Below are positions 45,213 through 54,353 of a DNA stretch of 64,000 nt, piece by piece. The notes beneath the pieces were generated by a model. The model was not told the origin of the DNA, made no database searches, and saw nothing but the letters and a program-made list of their open reading frames with translations. Positions within the stretch are counted from its first letter, which is position 1, and each line of letters starts with the position of its first letter. The position numbers were made by a program, and so were the translations under genes. The stretch lies in NCBI RefSeq assembly GCF_009827575.1, contig NZ_WTYR01000001.1:868001-932000 (forward strand), written 5' to 3'. This DNA is from Alteriqipengyuania halimionae (GTDB lineage: Bacteria; Pseudomonadota; Alphaproteobacteria; Sphingomonadales; Sphingomonadaceae).

Positions 45213-46340
45213 ATGCGTGCCGAAGGGCAGGCCCATATCGACCGTATCGCCGCCGCGCTGGCGCTGGTGAGGAAGTCTTTGGACTGGGAAAGCGCGCTGC
45301 GCCGCCTCGATGAACTCGACGCGCGCGTGCAGGATCCGACCCTGTGGGACGATCCCAAGCAGGCGCAGGCGATCACCCAGGAACAGAAGCGCCTCGAAAC
45401 CGCGATCAACACCGTGCGCGAGATCGAAGCGGAAAAGAACGACGCGGTTGAATTCATCGAAATGGGCGAAGCCGAAGGCGACGACGATGTCGCCAACGAG
45501 GGCTATGCCAGCCTGGAAAAGCTCGCCGATCGCGCCGATGCCGACAAGGTGCAGGCGCTCCTTTCCGGCGAGGCCGACGGCAACGATACCTATCTCGAAA
45601 TACACGCCGGGGCGGGCGGTACCGAAAGCCAGGACTGGGCCGAAATGCTGCTGCGCATGTATGCGCGCTGGGCCGAACGCCGTGGGTTCAAGGTCGAAAC
45701 GGTCGAATACCAGGCTGGCGAACAGGCGGGCATCAAATCGGCCACGCTGCTGATCAAGGGCGAGAACGCCTATGGCTATGCCAAGACCGAGAGCGGTGTG
45801 CACCGCCTCGTGCGGATCAGCCCCTACGACAGCTCGGCGCGGCGGCACACCTCGTTCAGCTCGGTCTGGGTTTACCCGGTGATCGACGAAGATTTCGAGA
45901 TCGAGATCAATGAAAGCGATCTCAAGATCGATACCTACCGCGCGAGCGGAGCCGGCGGGCAGCACGTCAACACGACCGATTCCGCCGTTCGTATCACCCA
46001 CCAGCCCACCGGCATCGTAGTCGCCAGCCAGAACGACCGCAGCCAACACAAGAACCGCGCCACCGCGATGAGCATGCTCAAGGCACGCCTGTTCGAGCGC
46101 GAAATGGCCGAACGCGAAGCGGCAGCGGGCACCGAATATGAGAGCAAGACCGATATCGGGTGGGGGCACCAGATCCGGTCCTACGTCCTGCAGCCCTACC
46201 AGATGGTCAAGGACCTGCGCACCGGCGTGACCTCGACCTCTCCAGACGACGTGCTCGACGGTGCGCTCGACCAGTATATCTCGGCCGCGTTGGCGCAGAA
46301 AGTGACCGGCGAGACCGTCGATGTCGAGGATGTCGAATAG
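45213..46340 (+). CDS. prfB: Peptide chain release factor 2
   Basis: 375-aa release factor reading UAA and UGA. The catalytic GGQ motif is in ASGAGGQHVNTTDSAVR. The codon-recognition tripeptide region is SPY (RISPYDSSARRHTSFSS), where E. coli has SPF. The frame is continuous from the ATG, so the +1 programmed frameshift used in E. coli is absent here. Monocistronic with a 157-bp upstream gap. Confidence 0.97.
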   Translation: MRAEGQAHIDRIAAALALVRKSLDWESALRRLDELDARVQDPTLWDDPKQAQAITQEQKRLETAINTVREIEAEKNDAVEFIEMGEAEGDDDVANEGYASLEKLADRADADKVQALLSGEADGNDTYLEIHAGAGGTESQDWAEMLLRMYARWAERRGFKVETVEYQAGEQAGIKSATLLIKGENAYGYAKTESGVHRLVRISPYDSSARRHTSFSSVWVYPVIDEDFEIEINESDLKIDTYRASGAGGQHVNTTDSAVRITHQPTGIVVASQNDRSQHKNRATAMSMLKARLFEREMAEREAAAGTEYESKTDIGWGHQIRSYVLQPYQMVKDLRTGVTSTSPDDVLDGALDQYISAALAQKVTGETVDVEDVE

Positions 46341-46383
46341 GCTGCGATTGCCTGTCCGGCCCGCGTGGCGCTAGAGGACCTGC

Positions 46384-47142
46384 ATGAACTTCGCACTACG
46401 GATCGCGCTCGCGGGCTGTACCGCGCTGGCCCTGGCGGGCTGCAACGAGGTCGATCCCGATGCGGATCGGCCCGAGACCTCGCGCGAATTTCCGCGGGCG
46501 CATCGTCCTGTTTCCAATTTCGGCGGCAACTCGGTCGGTCCGGAAATGAAGCGCGACGAACGCGGCGAAGCGCAATTGGTGATGGACCTGGCCGATATCG
46601 ACCAGGGAACCACGGTGGCGGATATCGGTGCGGGCGAGGGGTATTACACGGTTCGCCTTGCCGAGCGCGTCGGTCGCAAGGGCCGCGTGCTTGCGCAGGA
46701 TATCGACCGTGATGCACTGCGCCGGCTCGGTACCCGGGTCGAACGCGAGCGGCTCGACAATGTCTCGATCAATCTCGGCAACGAAGACGATCCCCGCCTG
46801 CCCGAGAGCAGCTTCGACCGCGTGTTCATGATCCACATGTACCACGAGATCATCGAGCCCTATTCGTTTCTCTGGCGGCTGCGACCGGCTTTGCGCGAGG
46901 GCGGACAGGTGATCGTGGTCGATGTCGATCGTCCGCCGCAGGAACACGGAATGCCTCCGGCGCTGCTTTTCTGCGAAATGCGCAGTGTGGGGTATCGTCT
47001 CGTCGAATTCATCCGTAAGCCGGAGATCAGAGGGTATTACGCCCAGTTCGAACTCGAGGGCGACCGACCCGCCGCGGCGGAGATCGTGCCCTGCAAGCCG
47101 CAACCCACGAAGGTTGCGGGGATCAATACAAGGGATAACTGA
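46384..47142 (+). CDS. Class I SAM-dependent methyltransferase-like lipoprotein
   Basis: 252 aa. An unusual combination: a lipoprotein signal with lipobox LAGC (residues 17-20) in front of a Rossmann methyltransferase domain with motif I VADIGAGEGYYTVRLAE, an acidic residue after strand 2 (LAQDID) and GNEDDPRLPESSFDRVFM. The start is not in doubt by frame, since an internal start would remove only the signal. Because SAM is cytoplasmic, the export of a methyltransferase is puzzling. It lies 3 bp before the second nitronate monooxygenase gene. Confidence 0.8.
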   Translation: MNFALRIALAGCTALALAGCNEVDPDADRPETSREFPRAHRPVSNFGGNSVGPEMKRDERGEAQLVMDLADIDQGTTVADIGAGEGYYTVRLAERVGRKGRVLAQDIDRDALRRLGTRVERERLDNVSINLGNEDDPRLPESSFDRVFMIHMYHEIIEPYSFLWRLRPALREGGQVIVVDVDRPPQEHGMPPALLFCEMRSVGYRLVEFIRKPEIRGYYAQFELEGDRPAAAEIVPCKPQPTKVAGINTRDN

Positions 47143-47145
47143 TAC

Positions 47146-48552
47146 ATGTCGTTCAAGGGGTTGCAGCCGATTACCTATGGCGGGCGCGAAGTCTGGCCGC
47201 TGATCGAAGGCGGAAAGGGCGTGTCCGCGACCAACCATGCGAGCTCCGGTGCGTGGGCAGCGGCGGGCGGCATCGGCACCGTCAGCGCGGTCAATGCCGA
47301 CAGCTATGACGAGGACGGCAATGCGATCCCGCAAGTCTATCCGCAGGCGACCCGCAAGGAGCGGTTCGAACAACTGGTGCGCTACGCCATCGACGGTGCG
47401 ACCGAGCAGGTCAATCGTGCCTATGAGATCGCCGATGGCAATGGCGCGATCAACATTAACGTCTTGTGGGAACAGGGCGGCGCGCAGCGCGTGCTCGAAG
47501 GCGTGCTGGATAACTGCGCAGACAAAATCACCGGCGTCACTTGCGGTGCTGGCATGCCCTACAAGCTGGCCGAAATCGCCCAGCATTATAACGTGCACTA
47601 CCTGCCCATCGTATCCTCGGCTCGCGCTTTCCGCGCACTGTGGAAGCGCAGCTATTCGAAAGTGCCCGATCTGCTTGCGGCCGTGGTCTACGAAGATCCG
47701 TGGCTGGCGGGCGGACACAACGGTCTGTCCAACGCCGAAGATCCGACCAAGCCCGAAGACCCCTATCCGCGCGTGAAGGCGCTGCGCGACACGATGCGCA
47801 AGGAAGGCGTATCGGAAGAGACCGCCATCGTCATGGCAGGCGGCGTGTGGTTCCTGCGCGAGTGGGAAGACTGGATCGACAATCCCGAGCTCGGCAAGAT
47901 CGCCTTCCAGTTCGGCACGCGCCCGCTGCTGACGCATGAAAGCCCGATCCCGCAGATCTGGAAAGACATGTTGCGCACGGTCGAGCCCGGCGATGTGCTG
48001 CTGCACAAATTCTCGCCCACCGGGTTCTATTCGAGCGCGGTGAAAACGCCGTTCCTCTACGACCTGATGCACCGTTCGGAGCGTCAGATCCCGATCTTCA
48101 AGCGCGACACCGAAGACGGTACGATCCCGCTGATGGACCACGGCAAGGCGAAGTATTTCTTCGTCCACCCGGGCGACCAGCGCAAGGCGCAGGCCTGGAT
48201 GCACGAGGGCTTCAGCGAGGCACTCAAGACCCCCGACGACACGGTGATCTTCACCACGCCCGAAAGCGCCGCACAGATTCGCGAAGACCAGCAGAATTGC
48301 ATGGGCTGCCTCTCGCACTGCCAGTTTTCGAGCTGGAAGGATCACGACAACAACACCACCGGTCGCCTTGCCGATCCGCGAAGCTTCTGCATTCAGAAGA
48401 CGTTGCAGGACATTGCCCATGGTGGCGACCCGGACGAGAACCTCGCCTTCGCAGGTCACGCGGCCTACCGTTTCAAGCAGGACCCGTTCTATTCGAACAA
48501 TTTCACGCCGACTGTGAAAGAACTGGTCGAGCGGATTCTGACGGGCGACTGA
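47146..48552 (+). CDS. Nitronate monooxygenase-type flavin oxidoreductase, long form
   Basis: 468-aa FMN barrel protein, about 140 residues longer than the one at 44.1-45.1 kb. Core parts include GKGVSATNHASSGAWAAAGG, CGAGMPYKLAEIAQHYN and LAGGHNGLSNAEDP (His in the flavin loop). A Cys-rich C-terminal segment (QQNCMGCLSHCQFSSW) could bind a metal or cluster. Grouping with the upstream methyltransferase lipoprotein by 3-bp spacing is observed; a joint role is not known. Confidence 0.88.
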   Translation: MSFKGLQPITYGGREVWPLIEGGKGVSATNHASSGAWAAAGGIGTVSAVNADSYDEDGNAIPQVYPQATRKERFEQLVRYAIDGATEQVNRAYEIADGNGAININVLWEQGGAQRVLEGVLDNCADKITGVTCGAGMPYKLAEIAQHYNVHYLPIVSSARAFRALWKRSYSKVPDLLAAVVYEDPWLAGGHNGLSNAEDPTKPEDPYPRVKALRDTMRKEGVSEETAIVMAGGVWFLREWEDWIDNPELGKIAFQFGTRPLLTHESPIPQIWKDMLRTVEPGDVLLHKFSPTGFYSSAVKTPFLYDLMHRSERQIPIFKRDTEDGTIPLMDHGKAKYFFVHPGDQRKAQAWMHEGFSEALKTPDDTVIFTTPESAAQIREDQQNCMGCLSHCQFSSWKDHDNNTTGRLADPRSFCIQKTLQDIAHGGDPDENLAFAGHAAYRFKQDPFYSNNFTPTVKELVERILTGD

Positions 48553-48553
48553 G

Positions 48554-49009
48554 ATGAAGATCGGGGTCGCGGATCTCGCCGCTGCCGACATTCGCGACCT
48601 GATCACCCGGCACCAGCAGGAGATGTACGACAATTCTCCGCCGGGCACCTCGTTTGCGCTCGATCTGAGTGGGCTCGAGCGGCCCGGGGTGACCGTTCTT
48701 TCACTGCGTGATGATGGAGAATTGCTCGCGGTCGGGGCCATGCGCGAGCTTGACGCCCAGAGCGGCGAGGTCAAATCGATGCGGACAGCGGACAAGGCGC
48801 TGCGCCGGGGCGCAGGGCAGGCGCTGCTATCGTATATCGAGCAACTCGCGCGCGAACGCGGCTATGGCAAGTTGATGCTGGAAACCGGCACCGGAGATTT
48901 CTTCGAACCGGCCAACCGGTTTTACATCCTCAACGGCTTCACGCGCCGAGGGCCCTTCGGCGGCTATGCCGATAGCGAGTTCAATCTGTTCTACGAAAAG
49001 GTGCTCTAG
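48554..49009 (+). CDS. GNAT-family N-acetyltransferase
   Basis: 151-aa acetyl-CoA-dependent transferase. The acetyl-CoA-binding stretch is KALRRGAGQALLSYIEQLARE (here split: RRGAGQALLSYIEQLA), followed by LMLETGTGDFFEPANRFY and NGFTRRGPFGGYADSEF. Its start is 1 bp after the upstream stop, so it belongs to the same operon. Substrate unknown. The last 4 bases overlap the convergent gene. Confidence 0.9.
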   Translation: MKIGVADLAAADIRDLITRHQQEMYDNSPPGTSFALDLSGLERPGVTVLSLRDDGELLAVGAMRELDAQSGEVKSMRTADKALRRGAGQALLSYIEQLARERGYGKLMLETGTGDFFEPANRFYILNGFTRRGPFGGYADSEFNLFYEKVL

Positions 49010-49434
49010 CGCCAGAGCTGCAGGTCGCGGATTGCGGCGGGCATGTCTTCGTCGGATTCCGGGCGCGCAAGGACACGCTCGACGAGGTTCCAGGAGCGCC
49101 GCACGCGGCCTTTCTGCCAGACGTCGGTCAGGCGAAATTCGCCTGTCCATTCGAGCGGCCCCATTTTCATCTCCAACGCGATCGGGGCGACGAACACCGC
49201 CGTGCGGCCGAGCTGGCGGGCATAGACGTCGCCGAAGCGATAGGCCTCGAGCTTGAAGCGGCCCGAGGCGGCATCGAGCCAACTCGGCCGATCGAGAATT
49301 GCGCCTTTTCCGCCTGCGAGATGGAAGATGAAATCACGCGATAGCAGGCCGCGCATGGCCTTGCGATCACGTACCATCCAGGCGCGCATCAGCTGATGTT
49401 CGAGCGTTTCGATCCGGGCGATAAATTGGTCCAT
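49006..49434 (-). CDS. DUF4440/NTF2-like protein
   Basis: 142-aa protein with the alpha plus beta-sheet NTF2 layout: ETLEHQLMRAWMVRDRKAM at the start, LLSRDFIFHLAGGKGAILD and a C-terminal beta stretch (LTDVWQKGRVRRSWNLVERV). Such proteins are small binding folds or enzymes; no catalytic residues are assigned. Confidence 0.75.
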   Translation of the reverse strand: MDQFIARIETLEHQLMRAWMVRDRKAMRGLLSRDFIFHLAGGKGAILDRPSWLDAASGRFKLEAYRFGDVYARQLGRTAVFVAPIALEMKMGPLEWTGEFRLTDVWQKGRVRRSWNLVERVLARPESDEDMPAAIRDLQLWR

Positions 49435-49487
49435 CGTTCGGGCGACTTAACGGATCAAGCGCCCGGCGCAAGCAGGCTCTCGACCCG

Positions 49488-50804
49488 CTAGTCGAGTTTC
49501 CACGCATGTTCGCCATGGGTTGCCGTATCGAGCCCGTCCCGTTCGCTGTCTTCGCCCACGCGCATCGGCAGGAACAGCGAAACCCCCAGCGCGATCACAG
49601 CGGTAGCCACCGCCGAATATCCCGCCACCGCCAGCACACCGATCAACTGGTCGACGAACTGGCCGCCGACTTGGGCCGCAACCGATCCTTCAGTCGCAAT
49701 CGTGCCCCCGAAAACCGCCATGCCGAAGACCGAGAAAAGCAGGGTGCCGAGTATCCCGCCCACGCCGTGGACCGCGAACACATCGAGCGAATCGTCGATC
49801 TTGAGCTTGCCCTTCACGAAGCGGATCGCGAAATAACAGATCGGTGCTGCGAGGAATCCGAAGATGATCGCCGCCCCGGGGCCGATCGCTCCGGCGGCGG
49901 GTGTCACCGTGGCGAGCCCCGCAATCGCACCGGTCGCGAATCCGATGCCGGTCGATTTGCCGAACGCGATCTTCTCGACCGCGATCCAAACCAGCGCGGC
50001 GGTCGCGGCTGCGACATGGGTGTTGATAATCGCGGTCGCCGCGTCGTCGGTCGCGGCGAGGGCAGAGCCGCCGTTGAAGCCGAACCAGCCGACCCAGAGT
50101 AGCGCCGCGCCCACCATCACGAAGCTGGGGCTGTGGGGAAGCATAACCTTGGTCGGGAAGCCGCTGCGCCGTCCGAGCAGGATTGCGACCACGAGTGCCG
50201 AGACGCCCGCTGTGGTGTGGACGACGAGACCGCCGGCGAAATCGAACACACCCCTCTGGGCGAGCCATCCGCCGCCCCATATCCAGTGCGCGACCGGCGC
50301 GTAGACCAGCAGGCTCCAGATCGCGCAGAATGCGATCACCCAGCCGAAGCGCGCGCGTTCGACCCACGCGCCGACCATCAGCGCCGGGGTGATCGCGAAG
50401 AAGGTAAGCTGGAACAGGGCGAACGCGCTTTCGGGCAAGCTCGTATCGACCCGCCAGGCATCGAGCCGCAGCATCATCCATTTGCTGCCATCGCCGATCC
50501 AGCCACCTTCGACGCCGCCGAATGCGAGGGTGTAGCCGACCACGATCCACAGCAGTGAGCAGATCGCGACGATCGCGCCGACCTGGAGATAGACCGACAT
50601 CGCGTTCTTGGCCCGCACCAGCCCGCCATAGAATAGCGCGAGACCGGGGACTGCCATCATCAGGACCAGCGCCGACGCGGTCAGGATCCAGGCGGTATCG
50701 CCGCTATCGGCGACATCGACCGTTACCGCGAGTTGCGGCTGCGCGGCGAGAGCTTGCGGAAGCAGTGCGGCTCCCATGGCAATGGCAGCAGTCAGGTAAC
50801 GCAT
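49488..50804 (-). CDS. amt: Ammonium transporter
   Basis: 438-aa Amt/Mep/Rh protein with a cleavable signal segment (MRYLTAAIAMGAALLPQALA) and 11 transmembrane helices. Signatures: LFYGGLVRAKNAM, WIWGGGWLAQRGVFDFAGG (split here: GGGWLAQRGVFDFAGG), VVHTTAGVSALVVA (twin-His pore site region) and DVFAVHGVGGILGTLL. No glnK lies on either side. Induction by nitrogen limitation is usual for the family; no site was recognised. Confidence 0.95.
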   Translation of the reverse strand: MRYLTAAIAMGAALLPQALAAQPQLAVTVDVADSGDTAWILTASALVLMMAVPGLALFYGGLVRAKNAMSVYLQVGAIVAICSLLWIVVGYTLAFGGVEGGWIGDGSKWMMLRLDAWRVDTSLPESAFALFQLTFFAITPALMVGAWVERARFGWVIAFCAIWSLLVYAPVAHWIWGGGWLAQRGVFDFAGGLVVHTTAGVSALVVAILLGRRSGFPTKVMLPHSPSFVMVGAALLWVGWFGFNGGSALAATDDAATAIINTHVAAATAALVWIAVEKIAFGKSTGIGFATGAIAGLATVTPAAGAIGPGAAIIFGFLAAPICYFAIRFVKGKLKIDDSLDVFAVHGVGGILGTLLFSVFGMAVFGGTIATEGSVAAQVGGQFVDQLIGVLAVAGYSAVATAVIALGVSLFLPMRVGEDSERDGLDTATHGEHAWKLD

Positions 50805-50917
50805 GAATCCCCCTCGATCCGTCCAATGGGGGAAAGCTAACGCGCAGTGCTGCGCTGCGGCAAGGCCCTTCGCGCGAATTTCGCGCTTATGCCCGGCTCA
50901 ATCGGCGGCTTAGCGCG

Positions 50918-51928
50918 TTAGAGCAGGCCTTCGATCACCTGATCGGGCGGACGGTGCCCGTCGGCCCAGAAGCGGATATTGGCGATCACTCTCTCGCCAG
51001 AGGCCTCGCGTCCCTCGGCGGTGGCACTGCCGAGATGGGGGAGGGTAAGCACGTTCGGCGAGGCAAGCAGGCGCGGGTCTACCGTCGGCTCGTCGGGATA
51101 GACATCGAGACCTGCGCCGGCGAGATGGCCCGAGGCCAGCGCCTCGACCAGCGCGTCTTGGTCGATCAACTCGCCGCGGGCGGTGTTGATGATCGAACTG
51201 CCCGGCTTCATCAGCGCGAGGCGACGCGCATCGATCATGCCGTGGCTGTCTTCGCCGCCCGGCGCGTGCAGGGTGAGGATATCGGCGCAGCGCATGAGGT
51301 CGTCGAGAGTGTCGACATAGCGCGCGCCCAGCATGTTCTCGAGTGCGTCGGGCAGTCGCTTGCGGTTGTGATAGGCGATCTCGAGGCCGAACGCGCGGGC
51401 ACGGTGCGCGACCGCCTGTCCGATCCGCCCCATGCCGACGATGCCGAGGCATTTACCGCCGAGGCGATTGCCGAGCATCGAGCAGGGCGCCCAGCCGCTC
51501 CATTGACCGCTGCGCACCAGTTCGACGCCTTCGCGCATGCGGCGCGGGACACCGATGATAAGGCCCATCGCCATGTCGGCCGTATCGTCAGTGAAGACGC
51601 CGGGCGTGTTGGTTACGATGATGCCGCGCTTACGAGCGGCGGCCAGATCGATATGTTCGACGCCGGCACCGAAATTGGCGATCAAACCCAACTCGTCGCC
51701 CGCGCTTTCGATCAGTTTGGCGTCAATGCGATCGGTGACGGTCGGCACCAGCACATCGCAGTACTGCATTGCTGCGCCTAAAGCGTCCCGATCATACGCT
51801 TGATCCGCATCGTTCAGCGTGACGTCGAACAGCTCTTCCATCCGTGCTTCGACCGACGGCATCAGCTTGCGCGTCACATGAACGCGTGCCCGCCCTTCGA
51901 TCCTGCGGCCTGATTGATCGTTGCCCAT
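50918..51928 (-). CDS. D-2-hydroxyacid dehydrogenase (glyoxylate/hydroxypyruvate reductase type)
   Basis: 336-aa NAD(P)-dependent dehydrogenase. The nucleotide-binding loop is CLGIVGMGRIGQAVA, followed by the substrate-domain GAGVEHIDLAAARKRG. Catalytic residues appear as Arg in INTARGELID, Glu in DVYPDEPTVD and His in LTLPHLGSAT. Specific substrate not assigned; Arg and His in a row at the coenzyme-selecting loop (AYHNRKR) suggest NADP. Confidence 0.9.
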   Translation of the reverse strand: MGNDQSGRRIEGRARVHVTRKLMPSVEARMEELFDVTLNDADQAYDRDALGAAMQYCDVLVPTVTDRIDAKLIESAGDELGLIANFGAGVEHIDLAAARKRGIIVTNTPGVFTDDTADMAMGLIIGVPRRMREGVELVRSGQWSGWAPCSMLGNRLGGKCLGIVGMGRIGQAVAHRARAFGLEIAYHNRKRLPDALENMLGARYVDTLDDLMRCADILTLHAPGGEDSHGMIDARRLALMKPGSSIINTARGELIDQDALVEALASGHLAGAGLDVYPDEPTVDPRLLASPNVLTLPHLGSATAEGREASGERVIANIRFWADGHRPPDQVIEGLL

Positions 51929-52007
51929 GACCAGCGGATGGCCTCTGATGGCACAGTAATCAAGAGGTGCTTGTGCGGTTCATTCCGGTGTTTTATCCGC
52001 CCGCTCC

Positions 52008-52487
52008 ATGAGATCGGTCTTTCTTGCAGTAATGGCGGGTGCGCTGCTGTGGCTCCAGGCGATGCCTGCACCTGCCTATGCGCAGGACAACGAGCCGCCT
52101 TATTGGGCCTCGCTAAAGGTCGACCGCGCGAACATGCGCGTCGGGCCGGATCGCTCCTATCCGATCGACTGGGTCTATGTCCGCGAGGGCCTGCCGCTCA
52201 AGGTTGTGCGCAAATCCGGCGGATGGCGCCTGGTCGAGGATCAGGACGGCTCGCGAGGCTGGATCTTGGGCCGCTTTCTCAGCCTTGATCGCTATGCGGT
52301 GGCCATCAACGATGGCTATGCTCCGATCTATGCCGAAGCTTCGACCGGGGCGCGATTGCTGTGGCGGGCGCAACCTGGCGTGATCGGGCACCTCGGCAAA
52401 TGCGCGAACGACTGGTGCGAATTCCGCGTGGATGAAAAGCAGGGCTGGGTCCAGGCCGAGCATATCTGGGGCGACGGCGCGCCATAG
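52008..52487 (+). CDS. Exported SH3-domain protein
   Basis: 159 aa with a signal peptide (MRSVFLAVMAGALLWLQAM, AYA cleavage near 25). The mature protein is built of two bacterial SH3 (SH3b/SH3_4) units: KVDRANMRVGPDRSYPIDW with GWRLVEDQDGSRGWILG, and PIYAEASTGARLLWR with DWCEFRVDEKQGWVQ. Two Cys are present. Likely an envelope binding protein. A strong terminator follows at once. Confidence 0.88.
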   Translation: MRSVFLAVMAGALLWLQAMPAPAYAQDNEPPYWASLKVDRANMRVGPDRSYPIDWVYVREGLPLKVVRKSGGWRLVEDQDGSRGWILGRFLSLDRYAVAINDGYAPIYAEASTGARLLWRAQPGVIGHLGKCANDWCEFRVDEKQGWVQAEHIWGDGAP

Positions 52488-52519
52488 AAAAAGGGCGACC
52501 GCGAAGGGCCGCCCTTTTT
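52488..52519 (+). terminator. Rho-independent terminator
   Basis: Stem AAAAAGGGCG (52488-52497), loop ACCGCGAAGGGC, stem CGCCCTTTTT (52510-52519). Symmetrical A and T runs make it bidirectional, serving also the convergent lipoprotein gene. Confidence 0.92.
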
Positions 52520-52538
52520 AATAAGATTTTCCAAACGG

Positions 52539-52937
52539 TTAGTTCGTGCGACGAACGGTCAGTGTCTCGCCATCTGGACCAGTCGCGGTGAAGGTGCCGT
52601 TTGCACCGGTGTCGCCGGCCGTCCAGCAGGTTTCAGCGTCGGGACCTTCAGGGTCGTAGCACATGTCATTGCCCGACATGCGGACGGTGCCCGCTTCGCC
52701 GGCTTCGCCATTCACTGTGGACGTGTAGGTGCCGTCGGCATTGACGGTCCGCATCATGACCGTGCCGTCTTCGGCGGTCATTTCGAACGTGCCGGCCGCA
52801 TCGGCGACAGCCGGATCGACCGGAGCCGGAGCCTCGGCAACCGGTTCCGCAGGTTCGATAGTGGCAGTTTCGTCGGTGTCGTTGCCACCGCAGGCGGCGA
52901 GGCTCGCGCAGGCGGCAAGAAGAAGGAACTTTTTCAT
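52539..52937 (-). CDS. Small lipoprotein, hypothetical
   Basis: 132 aa with lipobox LAAC (MKKFLLLAACASLAACGG; the second Cys is the likely lipidation site). An Ala/Pro/Glu-rich spacer follows, then a beta-rich domain with tandem short strands of the type GTFEMTAEDGTVMM, GTYTSTVNGEAGEAG and GTFTATGPDGETLTV, plus a Cys pair (MCYDPEGPDAETCW). Family not recognised. Confidence 0.7.
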   Translation of the reverse strand: MKKFLLLAACASLAACGGNDTDETATIEPAEPVAEAPAPVDPAVADAAGTFEMTAEDGTVMMRTVNADGTYTSTVNGEAGEAGTVRMSGNDMCYDPEGPDAETCWTAGDTGANGTFTATGPDGETLTVRRTN

Positions 52938-53007
52938 CGGATGATCTCCCGTTTGTGGCGCAGGGTGCGCTGTGCAGGCAACGCCCCGCGCGCCAATCGT
53001 TTCCGAA

Positions 53008-54204
53008 TTAGAGCATCTCGACCGCGACGGCGGTGGCTTCGCCGCCACCGATGCAGAGCGACGCGACGCCCTTGGTTTTGCCCTGCTGCTTCAGCGCGTT
53101 GAGCAGGGTCACGATGATGCGGGTACCGCTGGCGCCGATCGGGTGGCCCAGCGCGGTGCCGCCGCCATTGACGTTGATCTTGTCATGCGGGATGCCGATG
53201 TCGCGCATGGCAAACATAGCAACGCAGGCGAACGCCTCGTTCACTTCCCACAATTCGACCTCGTCCTTGTCCCATCCCGCATTTGCGAGGACTTTCTCGA
53301 TCGCGCCGATCGGGGCGGTCGTGAATTTGGACGGTTCCTGCGCATGGGCGGCCATGGCGACGATCCTGGCGACCGGTGTCTGGCCGTTTTCCTTGGCGAC
53401 GCTTTCACGCGTCAGCACCAGTGCTGCGGCACCGTCGGAGATCGAGGACGATGTCGCGGCGGTGATCGTGCCGTCCTTGGCGAAAGCAGGACGCAGGCTC
53501 GGGATCTTGTCCGGGCGTCCCTTACCGGGCTGTTCGTCGGTGTCGACGGTCACATCACCCTTGCGGGTCGAGAAGGTGACCGGGACGACTTCGTCGGCAA
53601 AAGCGCCGCTTTCGATCGCGGCATTGGCGCGGCGGAGCGACTCGATCGAATAGTCGTCCATTTCATCGCGGGTCATCTGGTAATCGTTGGCCGTTTCCTG
53701 CGCGAAAGTGCCCATGGCGCGGCCTTCCTCATAGGCGTCTTCAAGTCCGTCGAGGAACATGTGGTCGTAGGCTGTGTCGTGGCCGAGCCGCGCGCCCGAA
53801 CGGTGCTTCTTGAGCAGGTACGGCGCGTTGGTCATGCTTTCCATGCCGCCAGCAATCGCGACATCCATCGTGCCGCCGGCCAGCGCCTCGGACGCCATGA
53901 TGACGGTCTGCATGCCCGACCCGCAAACCTTGTTGACGGTGGTGGCCTGCACCGATTTAGGCAGGCCTGCTTTCAGTGCGGCCTGGCGCGCCGGGGCCTG
54001 GCCAAGGCCAGCGGGCAGCACGCAACCCATATAGATCCGGTCGATCGCATCGCCATCGACACCCGCGCGTTCGACCGCAGCTTTCACCGCCGTCGCGCCA
54101 AGCTCGGTCGCCGAAACGTCGGAAAGTGCACCCTGCATGCCGCCCATCGGCGTGCGCGCATAGGAGAGGATGACGACCGGATCGTTGGCGGAGAACTGGG
54201 ACAT
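53008..54204 (-). CDS. Acetyl-CoA C-acyltransferase (thiolase)
   Basis: 398-aa thiolase of beta-oxidation or acetoacetyl-CoA metabolism. Nucleophilic Cys in TTVNKVCGSGMQTVI, His in NGGGTALGHPIGASG and the C-terminal Cys/Gly loop SLCIGGGEATA. Also YARTPMGGMQG at the N-terminus. The ATG at 54204 begins the fold; the longer frame adds unrelated sequence. Biosynthetic or degradative direction is not determinable. Confidence 0.93.
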   Translation of the reverse strand: MSQFSANDPVVILSYARTPMGGMQGALSDVSATELGATAVKAAVERAGVDGDAIDRIYMGCVLPAGLGQAPARQAALKAGLPKSVQATTVNKVCGSGMQTVIMASEALAGGTMDVAIAGGMESMTNAPYLLKKHRSGARLGHDTAYDHMFLDGLEDAYEEGRAMGTFAQETANDYQMTRDEMDDYSIESLRRANAAIESGAFADEVVPVTFSTRKGDVTVDTDEQPGKGRPDKIPSLRPAFAKDGTITAATSSSISDGAAALVLTRESVAKENGQTPVARIVAMAAHAQEPSKFTTAPIGAIEKVLANAGWDKDEVELWEVNEAFACVAMFAMRDIGIPHDKINVNGGGTALGHPIGASGTRIIVTLLNALKQQGKTKGVASLCIGGGEATAVAVEML

Positions 54205-54353
54205 TGGGAGAAGCCTTTCGAGCTCGATTGATATGTGGGAGGCGATGTAATGTTGCGATGCGGCAATGGCAAATCGCGGCCTATCGCTTGCTTCGGAACC
54301 GAGGATGGTGGACATTCGTAGCAGAACGAAACCGAACACTGGGGAGAGTGACC

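Noticed and set aside
46396-48795. A 799-codon open frame on the minus strand
   Set aside because: Antisense to the methyltransferase lipoprotein, the long nitronate monooxygenase and the GNAT gene, all with recognisable motifs.
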